This document shows positions 34,093 through 41,541 of a stretch of 64,000 bases of DNA, piece after piece. The DNA comes from Bacteroidaceae bacterium (lineage in GTDB: Bacteria; Bacteroidota; Bacteroidia; Bacteroidales; Bacteroidaceae). A model generated the notes under the pieces. It was not told where the DNA came from. It was given only the letters and a program-made list of their open reading frames with translations, and did not search any database. Location of the stretch: positions 1-64,000 of the forward strand of contig JAFXQT010000011.1 of assembly GCA_017526905.1 (NCBI GenBank), in the 5' to 3' direction. The stretch's first letter is position 1, and every line of letters starts with the position of its first letter. Made by a program: the position numbers and the translations under genes.

Positions 34093-36051
34093 TTATTTGT
34101 TAATCCTTTTTCTTCCACTCGCAATGACAACTCCCTTCGCCGTAGGACTGCTTTTGCGGCCTGCAAGGTCGTAGGCAGCTGGCTCACTCTTAGCATCTGG
34201 TGCTGTGTGCACATGGTGAACAGCAACGGGAATGGGCTGGGTATTGGGCGTAAACACAGCCACGATGCGCATGCTTTGGGTGAGTGGAATATCTGCCGTT
34301 GCTTCACTACTGACGATTTCGCCCTGACAGTGATTACGCATCAGTTTCCACCCAACGAAAAGGGCATCGCCAAGCGGTGTTGCTTCCAGATGCAGTTGGT
34401 CGGCTACCACCTCGGCGTGGACAGTGCCGCGCTCAGGATCATTCACCTCTACATTCCACACAATGGCGGCAGATGACGGCACCACGTTGACGAGAAAGTC
34501 GTAGCAAGCACCGATGACATCGTCCTCAGCACCTTCTGTGTCGGTTTCTGTGACACGGATGCGGATGCGGTATTGTCCAATAGCCGCCGTCAGCGGCACG
34601 TTGAAGGACACCATGCCGTCGGAGAGTTCTCTGCTTTCCTCGAACACACCACCCTTATCCCAATCGGCGTAGGCAAAAGTGCGGATGCCGCTATCGGCAT
34701 TGGCCACGGCCAAGGCAATAGGCAAAATGCCCCCTTGTCGCACTGAGGCTTTCTGTCCGACATGGAGCGTGTAGTAATTGCCCGGTTTTACTTTGGCTGA
34801 ATAGTGCAATGGAACCAGCACATCGGGCCCTTCGATGTCGGCAGCCGAAAGATAAGCGTTGCCGCTGGCACCACAAGGAATGGAATAGAGTTGGATGGAT
34901 CTGGCAAAAGCAGTGGCTTCGACCACAGGCGGATTGTAGGCATAGTCGCCCTCCTCGATCTGCCAATAAGAGTTGCCACGACCGGTCTTGATATAATAGG
35001 ACACCACGCCTGAGGCACCGAAATTAAGACCGAGGGAGCCATCAGTATCGACCGAGATTGTCTGGTCGGTACTGGCCAGATAATAGAAGCCTTTGGTATT
35101 GGCTCCAGGCGTTTCGTCCTTCTTTATCTGGAACTCGACGGGCGTGCCTGCCATGGGCACAAGAGTACTCAATGGTGTCTCAGCCGAACTCTGTACGTAC
35201 TTGCCTGTGGTAGCATTCTTGATATAATAGCAATCGGGGTTGCCGGTCGGTTCGAGCACCCACCAAAAAGGTTTGCTCGCATCAAGCTGTGCCGTGGCCA
35301 TGTATCCTCCGCTCTGATAGATATAGGCCGAGGTATTGCCATTGCGATGAATTGTATAGAACTTGTCGGCCGAGAAAGTTTCGGCCGGTTGTGGCTCTGT
35401 GCCTCCACCCTGCGTGTACAGGGTTACGGCTCCGATGCCCGCATAGCAACCTAAATCAGAAGTCTTGATCAGCGTGACACGAAGGTACAACGGATTTGTG
35501 GCCGTGGCAGCTCCCGTAGCCGTCATGGTCTGTATGCTATGGAACAGCCCTTTGTCCTGATCAGGAACAGTGCAGATATCAGTATCTATGTGCTTCACAG
35601 CGAATGTGCCGACATCGGCTGTGGCACCAGTGGCTACTTCAAACTGGAAATAGCGTACAGTGTTGCCTGTGTTGTACTGCGCTGTGCCGCCGGCATTCAA
35701 GGCATAGACATCGATATCGGCCGAGTCGAAGGTGAAATCGGCTGGCAACCCTTCGATGCGGAATAGGAAAGAGATTTGCGAGTCCTTTTTATTAGCGTAG
35801 GTGTCAGGAGCCAGAACACTACCGCCTGAGATAGCCTCGGCTCCGCTCTGCTTAAAGGAATCGAAAGACACGTCCTGGAGTTGTGCTGACACGCCATCCA
35901 AGGGTTGGCCGTCCTGGTTGGCCACAGACACTTGAACCGTGCTGGGAGTAAGCCCCGTGCGGTGAAAGGTTAACTTCACTGCATCGGGAACTGCCGCGCT
36001 CAAGGCAAGTGGCAACAGCAACAGGGCTGACAAGAGAGACTTTGTTTTCAT
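34093..36051 (-). CDS. Large secreted multidomain protein of unknown function with a possible sorting tail
   Basis: This 652-residue protein has a signal peptide (MKTKSLLSALLLLPLALSAA). The middle (about 215-380) reads FYTIHRNGNTSAYIYQSGG, YYIKNATTGKYVQSSAET and FYYLASTDQTISVDTDGS, a trefoil-like pattern seen in ricin-type or other glycan-binding modules. A later part (about 440-560) looks like beta-sandwich domains. The end, AYDLAGRKSSPTAKG and VVIASGRKRINK, resembles the C-terminal tails of Prevotella secreted proteins exported by type IX secretion. It shares a transcript with the sulfatase and may help it bind substrate. No catalytic motif is visible, and the domain names are tentative. 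Confidence 0.7.
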   Translation of the reverse strand: MKTKSLLSALLLLPLALSAAVPDAVKLTFHRTGLTPSTVQVSVANQDGQPLDGVSAQLQDVSFDSFKQSGAEAISGGSVLAPDTYANKKDSQISFLFRIEGLPADFTFDSADIDVYALNAGGTAQYNTGNTVRYFQFEVATGATADVGTFAVKHIDTDICTVPDQDKGLFHSIQTMTATGAATATNPLYLRVTLIKTSDLGCYAGIGAVTLYTQGGGTEPQPAETFSADKFYTIHRNGNTSAYIYQSGGYMATAQLDASKPFWWVLEPTGNPDCYYIKNATTGKYVQSSAETPLSTLVPMAGTPVEFQIKKDETPGANTKGFYYLASTDQTISVDTDGSLGLNFGASGVVSYYIKTGRGNSYWQIEEGDYAYNPPVVEATAFARSIQLYSIPCGASGNAYLSAADIEGPDVLVPLHYSAKVKPGNYYTLHVGQKASVRQGGILPIALAVANADSGIRTFAYADWDKGGVFEESRELSDGMVSFNVPLTAAIGQYRIRIRVTETDTEGAEDDVIGACYDFLVNVVPSSAAIVWNVEVNDPERGTVHAEVVADQLHLEATPLGDALFVGWKLMRNHCQGEIVSSEATADIPLTQSMRIVAVFTPNTQPIPVAVHHVHTAPDAKSEPAAYDLAGRKSSPTAKGVVIASGRKRINK

Positions 36052-36184
36052 AGTCAGAAGGTTTTAAGTGTGCTCTTACAATAGGTGTCGTCATTAAGGA
36101 TAGACCTTTCCAGGTTTTTTACTTCTACACCCAACCGAACGGACAACTACTATCGCAAGGGTGGTTCGGGTGTGCTTGCAAAGC

Positions 36185-36226
36185 AAAAGTCCCACGGGCT
36201 GGCATTGCACAACCCATGGGACTTTT
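36185..36226. terminator. Terminator of the nqr operon
   Basis: AAAAGTCCCACGGG (36185-36198) pairs with CCCATGGGACTTTT (36213-36226) with one mismatch. On the minus strand it lies 10 bases after the nqrF stop and runs into CTTTTGCTTT. Confidence 0.8.
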
Positions 36227-36235
36227 TGCCTGTCG

Positions 36236-37525
36236 TTATCCGCCGAAGTTGTCAAAGCGGATCATGTCGTCCTCCACGCCGAGGCTGTGCAAGAGGTCGA
36301 GCACGGTCTTGGCCATCATTGGAGGTCCGCAGAGGTAGTACTCACAATCCTCAGGTGCCTCGTGTGCCTTCAGATAGGTATCGCCCATCACAGGAGCCAC
36401 GAAGCCGGGGGTGTACTTGACGCCTGCTGCATCGGCCTTGGGATCGGGACGGTCCAAAGCGAGGTGGAAGTGGAAGTTGGGGTAATCCTTCTCCAGCTGG
36501 AGGAAGTCGTCGAGGAACGGAATCTCTTCCAGTGCGCGAGCACCATAGAAGTAGTGCATGGGGCGCTGACGGTCTTCGTCCTTGACGCCGTGGCCCTTGA
36601 GCATGTGCATAATCTGCGCGCGCAGCGGAGCCATACCGGCACCCCCACCTACCCAAATCATTTCGCGACCGGTGCCATACTGCGGGCGGAACTCGCCGTA
36701 AGGGCCGCTCATGGTTACCTTATCGCCAGGTTTGAGGCTGAAGATATAGGAGGATGCGATACCAGGATTGACGTCAATGAAGCCAGGGCCTTGATCCTTC
36801 GGTTTGAAGGGAGGCGTGGCAATACGGACGTTCAGTGTGATGATATCGCCCTCGTCGGGATAGTTGGCCATGGAGTAGGCACGGATAGTCTCCTCCGGAT
36901 TGGTGCACTTGAGGCCGAAGAGACCGAACTTTTCCCATGCAGGCAGATAGGTATCGCCAATGAGGCTCTTGTCGAAGTCCTTGTCGTAGTCGATGCAATC
37001 GAACTTGGGGATGCGGATCTGGGCGTACGAGCCAGGCTCGAAGTCCATGTGCTCGCCCTTGGGCAGCGCCACCTTGTACTCCTTGATGAAGGTAGCCACG
37101 TTGCGGTTGCCGATAACGGTGCATTCCCACTCCTTGACGCCCAGTACGCTCTCGGGCACCTTGATGGCAAGGTCGCCCTTCACTTTGGTCTGGCAACCCA
37201 GGCGCCAGTGGTCCTTGATTTCCTTGCGAGTGAAGTGGCCTTTTTCAGAGTCAAGAATCTCACCGCCACCCTCTACGACCTGGCATTTGCACTGGCCGCA
37301 GGAGCCCTTACCGCCACAGGCGGAAGGCAGATATACGCCCTGCTCAGAAAGGGTGGAAAGGAGGCTGGCACCCTGAGGCACGTCGTAGCTGTCCTTGCCA
37401 TTGATGGTAATCTTGACGTTACCGCTGGGCGAAAGATAGTTTTTTGCAACGAGCAGGATGATGACCAGCGCGATGATGATCACGAGGAACACCACGATGC
37501 TCGTAAGGATTAGTGATGTATTCAT
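36236..37525 (-). CDS. nqrF: Na+-translocating NADH:quinone reductase subunit F
   Basis: This 429-residue protein accepts electrons from NADH. One N-terminal membrane helix spans about residues 4-27. A plant-type 2Fe-2S domain has Cys70, Cys76, Cys79 and Cys111 (LPSACGGKGSCGQCKC and RLGCQTK). The FAD domain has IRAYSMANYP and the NADH domain MIWVGGGAGMAPLRAQIMH and YYLCGPPMM. It is the last gene of nqrABCDEF. MNTSLI at 37525 is the family start; an in-frame ATG at 37543 would add six residues. A terminator follows at 36185-36226. The gap to nqrE holds a mirrored repeat. Confidence 0.97.
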   Translation of the reverse strand: MNTSLILTSIVVFLVIIIALVIILLVAKNYLSPSGNVKITINGKDSYDVPQGASLLSTLSEQGVYLPSACGGKGSCGQCKCQVVEGGGEILDSEKGHFTRKEIKDHWRLGCQTKVKGDLAIKVPESVLGVKEWECTVIGNRNVATFIKEYKVALPKGEHMDFEPGSYAQIRIPKFDCIDYDKDFDKSLIGDTYLPAWEKFGLFGLKCTNPEETIRAYSMANYPDEGDIITLNVRIATPPFKPKDQGPGFIDVNPGIASSYIFSLKPGDKVTMSGPYGEFRPQYGTGREMIWVGGGAGMAPLRAQIMHMLKGHGVKDEDRQRPMHYFYGARALEEIPFLDDFLQLEKDYPNFHFHLALDRPDPKADAAGVKYTPGFVAPVMGDTYLKAHEAPEDCEYYLCGPPMMAKTVLDLLHSLGVEDDMIRFDNFGG

Positions 37526-37533
37526 AATAAAAA

Positions 37534-37668
37534 GCAGACCCACCCCTCAACCCCTCCCTTGCAGGGAGAGGAGTAGATACTTATGCTATTTAAAGGGTTA
37601 AACACATTGTTGTTTTGTTCTTGTTTTGATGACCGCTCCCTCCCAGAAGGGAGAGCAGAGGAAGGGTC
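37534..37668. repeat. Mirrored GC-rich repeat pair in the nqrE-nqrF gap
   Basis: ACCCCTCCCTTGCAGGGAGAGGAG (positions 37549-37572, each half an imperfect palindrome) is matched in inverse orientation by the block at 37634-37661 (GCTCCCTCCCAGAAGGGAG). An AT-rich centre of about 60 bases separates them. The same design recurs between nqrB and nqrA at 41406-41540. It looks like a dispersed REP/BIME-type element; it could also tune read-through within the operon. Confidence 0.65.
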
Positions 37669-37671
37669 TTC

Positions 37672-38298
37672 TTAGAGATTGAGTCCGCTGAAGCACATGA
37701 AGGCCATGGCCATCAAGCCCACCATGATAAAGGTGATGCCGAGGCCCTGCAGGGGCTTGGGCACGTCTGTGTAGGCCATTTTCTCGCGAATGGCAGCCAG
37801 GGCAACGATGGCCAACAGCCAACCGATGCCCGAACCCAGTGCGTAGGCAATGCTGTCCCACACATTGAGAATGGCCTGCGAGTTGGTGTCGGGCATGGTG
37901 ATGCGCTGCTGCATGAAGAGCGATGCACCCATGATGGAGCAGTTCACGGCGATGAGCGGGAGGAAGATACCCAGTGCTGCATACAGCGAGGGGCTGAAGC
38001 GCTCTACTACCATTTCCACCAGCTGCACGATACCGGCAATCACGGCTATGAAGAGGATGAACGAGAGGAAACTCAGGTCAACGCCTTCGACCAGACAGTT
38101 GGGGCCAAGGACATAAACCTGCAACAGATAATCCACCGGCACGGTGATGAGCAGCACGAAGGTGACTGCGGCGCCGAGCCCGAGGGCTGTCTTCACGCTC
38201 TTGGACACGGCCAGATAGGAGCACATGCCCAGGAAGAACGCGAAAATCATATTGTCCACGAAGATGGAGCGGACGAATAGGCTTATTAGATGTTCCAT
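37672..38298 (-). CDS. nqrE: Na+-translocating NADH:quinone reductase subunit E
   Basis: This 208-residue integral membrane protein has six predicted helices. It begins [20 protein letters not shown], contains [20 protein letters not shown] and [19 protein letters not shown], and ends [15 protein letters not shown]. The conserved Cys in the FFLGMC segment corresponds to the residue that, with NqrD, holds an intramembrane iron centre in Vibrio NQR. Length matches the family (about 200). It lies in the operon with 105 bases of AT-rich repeat-bearing spacer to nqrD. Confidence 0.97.
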   Translation of the reverse strand: MEHLISLFVRSIFVDNMIFAFFLGMCSYLAVSKSVKTALGLGAAVTFVLLITVPVDYLLQVYVLGPNCLVEGVDLSFLSFILFIAVIAGIVQLVEMVVERFSPSLYAALGIFLPLIAVNCSIMGASLFMQQRITMPDTNSQAILNVWDSIAYALGSGIGWLLAIVALAAIREKMAYTDVPKPLQGLGITFIMVGLMAMAFMCFSGLNL

Positions 38299-38403
38299 AA
38301 TATTTAAGTGAAAAGTTTAAGAGTGAAACGTGAAAAACAAGATTTACCCTCAGCGCGAGAGACGTTGCTTATATTATTCACTCTTTCATTTTTCATTTTT
38401 CAT

Positions 38404-39030
38404 TTATTGTAGTTCTTTATTATATGCGCGGTGTGCCCAGATAACACAGCCCACAATGATAAGACTCATGGCGGGCATGGTCATCATGCCGTTGTTCACA
38501 TAGCCGTGGTCATAGCACCACTGCGGAACCACTTGGAATCCGAGCAGGCTGCCGCTGCCTAACAGCTCGCGCACAAAGGCCACGATAATCAGGATGATGG
38601 CGTAACCAATTCCATTGCCGATGCCGTCGAGGAACGAGGGCCAAGGCTTGTTCATCATAGCGAAGGCCTCCAAGCGGCCCATCAGGATACAGTTGGTGAT
38701 GATCAGGCCCACATACACGCTGAGCTGAACGCTCACGTCGTAGGCAAAGGCCTTCAGCACCTGGCTCACGATGGTAACCAGGGCGGCTACGACCACCAGC
38801 TGCACGATGATTCGAATGCGGTTGGGAATGGACTTACGGATCAGTGAGATAATCACGTTGGAGAAGGCGGTGATGACGGTCACGCTCAGACCCATCACGA
38901 TGGCGGGCTCAAGCTGTGAGGTCACAGCCAAGGCGGAGCAGATGCCGAGAATCTGTACAACGACAGGGTTGTCAAGATTCAGCGGGTTGGTCAGCGCCGC
39001 CATATTGTCTTTGCTAAATAATTGGCTCAT
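38404..39030 (-). CDS. nqrD: Na+-translocating NADH:quinone reductase subunit D
   Basis: This 208-residue membrane protein has six predicted helices. Characteristic segments are NPLNLDNPVVVQILGICSALAV (the Cys in GICSALA is the NqrE-like iron ligand position), TNCILMGRLEAFAM and DGIGNGIGYAIILI. NqrD is the structural twin of NqrE, with opposite topology, and together they carry sodium and electrons. The start at 39030 gives MSQLFSKDNMAALTNPLN. It follows nqrC by 42 bases that contain repeated GACGATTTA-like units. Confidence 0.97.
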   Translation of the reverse strand: MSQLFSKDNMAALTNPLNLDNPVVVQILGICSALAVTSQLEPAIVMGLSVTVITAFSNVIISLIRKSIPNRIRIIVQLVVVAALVTIVSQVLKAFAYDVSVQLSVYVGLIITNCILMGRLEAFAMMNKPWPSFLDGIGNGIGYAIILIIVAFVRELLGSGSLLGFQVVPQWCYDHGYVNNGMMTMPAMSLIIVGCVIWAHRAYNKELQ

Positions 39031-39072
39031 AACGATATTTACGATTTAATCATTGACGATTTACGATTTACC

Positions 39073-40203
39073 TTAGCGCTGTCCGCAGCAAGCCTTGTCG
39101 CCTTTGCAACCAGGCTTTCCGCATGAACCACTCTTGTCGCACTGGCCGCTCTTGCAGCAGTCGTTGCCACTCTTGCACTTGTGTGCCTGGGCATCGCCTT
39201 CCTTACAGCAGCCTTCAGCTTTGGCACAGCCTTCAGCCTTGGCACAACCTTCAGCCTTGGCACAACCTTCAGCCTTGGCACAACCTTCAGCCTTGGCACA
39301 ACCTTCAGCCTTGGCGCAGGGTTCGGTTTTCTCGCACTTGGCGCAGGGGCATTCCTCGCGCTTGCAGCACTTGGCATCGGAAGCACAGTTGCAGGCTGCA
39401 TCGCCACAACTGCCGTCCTTGCACGCGCACTGTTTCTTCTGTGCGCAGGTGCAATCGGGCTTGTCGCAGCACTTCTCTGCCTTGTGGCATGCTTCGTGCT
39501 TCTGGCAGGCGCTGCTGCCGCCAGCCTTGGCCAGCACATCAGCATAAGCCTGGAGTCCGCTCAGAACCATTTCGCCCACGCCCTTTGAGGTGAGCGTTGC
39601 ACCAGTCACACCATCCACCTCGGTTTCGGCCTTGGCGCTACCTTTCTTTACAACGTTAAGTGCAACCTTCCCATCGGTTCCGAATACAGGACGGCCCACG
39701 AACTGCTGCTGGAAGGGCACTTCCTTGATGAGGGCACCCAGACCTGCCGTCTCGGATTCATGGTCAAAATAGGCACCGGTCACCTTGCCCTGGGCATCAA
39801 CGGCCACATAGCCCCAGAGGCCACCCCAAAGACCACGGCCCTTGAGCGGGAACACGGTTACTTCTGCGCCGTTGGCATCCACAGCCTGATAGACGGGGAA
39901 CTTCTCGCCAATCTCCTTTGTCTCCACCTTGAAGGCATCGGCATCGGCCAGCTTCTGTCCGTCGGCATCGTAAACGGCCGTCTGTTTGATCAGCTCTTCA
40001 TATTTGGCCGGAATATCGCTCTTGGCCAACCCGCGCACGTTCAGCGCAGCCAGGATTTGGCTCTTCTTGTCGATTTCCACATTGGCATCCTGTGCAGGCT
40101 TCAAGGCACTGCTGACAAATGCCAGGAGGAAGGCCACGATGATCACCATGACACTTGCATAGATGATCGTATAGACATTGCTATTCGTATTGATCTTTGC
40201 CAT
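39073..40203 (-). CDS. nqrC: Na+-translocating NADH:quinone reductase subunit C with cysteine-rich C-terminal extension
   Basis: Residues 1-229 are an ordinary NqrC: one membrane helix (about 11-33), the motif GRGLWGGLWGYVAVD, and the FMN attachment site DGVTGATLTS, where Thr203 is predicted to carry phosphoester-linked FMN. NqrC normally ends near here (about 230-260 residues). This one continues for 147 residues (230-376) containing 32 cysteines; residues 1-232 contain none. The tail mixes CC, CxC and CxxxxxC spacings, Lys-rich, and includes six perfect AKAEGC repeats at 297-332. It looks metallothionein-like. The soluble part of NqrC faces the periplasm, so the tail should too. Metal binding, metal delivery or redox buffering are possible; none is shown. 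The downstream gene starts normally, so the tail is a true in-frame extension. Confidence 0.95.
   Translation of the reverse strand: MAKINTNSNVYTIIYASVMVIIVAFLLAFVSSALKPAQDANVEIDKKSQILAALNVRGLAKSDIPAKYEELIKQTAVYDADGQKLADADAFKVETKEIGEKFPVYQAVDANGAEVTVFPLKGRGLWGGLWGYVAVDAQGKVTGAYFDHESETAGLGALIKEVPFQQQFVGRPVFGTDGKVALNVVKKGSAKAETEVDGVTGATLTSKGVGEMVLSGLQAYADVLAKAGGSSACQKHEACHKAEKCCDKPDCTCAQKKQCACKDGSCGDAACNCASDAKCCKREECPCAKCEKTEPCAKAEGCAKAEGCAKAEGCAKAEGCAKAEGCAKAEGCCKEGDAQAHKCKSGNDCCKSGQCDKSGSCGKPGCKGDKACCGQR
39212..39319 (-). repeat. Six 18-bp tandem repeats encoding AKAEGC in nqrC
   Basis: Six 18-bp units of the type CCTTCAGCCTTGGCACAA lie head to tail (39212, 39230, 39248, 39266, 39284, 39302). 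Units 3 to 5 are identical and the others differ by one or two bases. Such near-identity suggests recent expansion and possible copy-number variation. Confidence 0.92.
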
Positions 40204-40212
40204 AGTGATATG

Positions 40213-41397
40213 TTATTTATTGGTTAGACGTTTCTGACGCTTTGAGATGTTTGCGCTGACGAAGCAGTAGTCGATGAGCGGTGCAAACACGTTCATAAGC
40301 AGGATGGCCAGCATCATACCCTCAGGATAGCCGGGATTGAGCACACGCACGGTCACGGCGATAAAGCCGATGAGGAAGCCATAGATCCACTTGCCGCCCT
40401 CTGTGCGGGCGCTGGTCACAGGGTCGGTGGCCATGAAGACGGCGCCGAAGCAGAAACCGCCCAGCACAAGGTGCTGATACCAGGGGATATGTGCGCCCAC
40501 GTTCTCAGGAGCCAGCGTGGCATCGAAGAGCATTGCCGTCAGGGCGCCGCCCACGAACACGCTCAGCATGGTCTTCCACGAGGCTACACCCGTCCACAGC
40601 AGCAGACAGGCACCCAGGGCGATAGCAATGACGCTGGTCTCGCCGATGGAGCCGGGGATGAGGCCGACAATCTGGTCGCAGAGGCTGGTGGTGGTGGCTG
40701 CTGCGCCTTGGGCCAGCTCGCCCAGCGGTGTGGCTGCCGAGAAGGCCTCGGGCACATCAAAGCCAAGGCCGCAGATGGCCGACTGAGCCACCCACACAGT
40801 GTCATCGCCAGTCATGCTGGAGGGGTAAGAGAAAAAGAGGAATGCGCGCGTAACAAGCGCCACGTTCAGGATGTTCATACCTGTGCCGCCAAAGATTTCC
40901 TTGGCGAAGATCACGGCGAAAGCCACGGCAATGGCCAGCATCCACAACGGGGTGTTCACAGGCACGATCATGGGGATGATGATACCTGACACGAGGAAGC
41001 CTTCCTGGATTTCCTCGTTCTTCCACTGAGCCACGGTGAACTCGATGCCGAGACCCACCACGTAGCTCACAATCAGTTTGGGCAGCACGGCCAGGAAGCC
41101 GTAGAAGAACATACCCCAGAAGGTGGCGTTCTCCAGCTGTCCGGCAGCCAATGCGTTCTGGTAGCCCACATTATACATGCCGAAGAGCAGCGCGGGCACA
41201 AGGGCTATCACCACAAGGCTCATGATGCGCTTGCTGTCGATGGCGTCGTGCACGCTGACCGAACCCACGCGACCGGTGGTGCTGGGCACAAAGGCGAACG
41301 TCTCGAAGCCATCATAAAGCGAACGAAAGGCGTGGAGCTTGCCACCCTCTTCAAAGTTCGGCTTTATCTTGTCGAAGTATTTTCTTAATGCGTTCAT
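40213..41397 (-). CDS. nqrB: Na+-translocating NADH:quinone reductase subunit B
   Basis: This 394-residue membrane protein has about ten helices. It begins MNALRKYFDKIKPNFEEGGK and contains VGLGIEFTVAQWKNEEIQEG, NILNVALVTRAFLFFSYP and MATDPVTSARTEGGKWIYG. The covalent FMN site is EAFSAATPLGELAQG, where the Thr of the AATP motif is the predicted attachment residue. NqrB also binds riboflavin and quinone and contains part of the sodium path. It is followed after nine bases by nqrC, which indicates coupling. Confidence 0.97.
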   Translation of the reverse strand: MNALRKYFDKIKPNFEEGGKLHAFRSLYDGFETFAFVPSTTGRVGSVSVHDAIDSKRIMSLVVIALVPALLFGMYNVGYQNALAAGQLENATFWGMFFYGFLAVLPKLIVSYVVGLGIEFTVAQWKNEEIQEGFLVSGIIIPMIVPVNTPLWMLAIAVAFAVIFAKEIFGGTGMNILNVALVTRAFLFFSYPSSMTGDDTVWVAQSAICGLGFDVPEAFSAATPLGELAQGAAATTTSLCDQIVGLIPGSIGETSVIAIALGACLLLWTGVASWKTMLSVFVGGALTAMLFDATLAPENVGAHIPWYQHLVLGGFCFGAVFMATDPVTSARTEGGKWIYGFLIGFIAVTVRVLNPGYPEGMMLAILLMNVFAPLIDYCFVSANISKRQKRLTNK

Positions 41398-41405
41398 AAT
41401 AGAAA

Positions 41406-41540
41406 TCAGACCTGCGCCCTGCCCTCCCTTGTAGGGGAGGGAGCAGAATCCTTTACTATTTAATGTATATAATCATGTTTTATGCTTCTTGAAGCTAACC
41501 ACTCCCTCCCCACAAGGGAGGGCGGGGGGAGGGGCCGCTT
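41406..41540. repeat. Mirrored GC-rich repeat pair in the nqrA-nqrB gap
   Basis: GCCCTCCCTTGTAGGGGAGG at 41421-41440 is matched inversely by CTCCCTCCCCACAAGGGAGG at 41502-41521. An AT-rich centre of about 60 bases separates them. Each half is itself an imperfect hairpin. Layout, arm sequence and spacing copy the element at 37534-37668 in the same operon. Confidence 0.7.
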
Positions 41541-41541
41541 C

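Noticed and set aside
39212..39319. CRISPR or minisatellite outside genes
   Set aside because: The 18-bp units have no spacers and lie in frame within nqrC.
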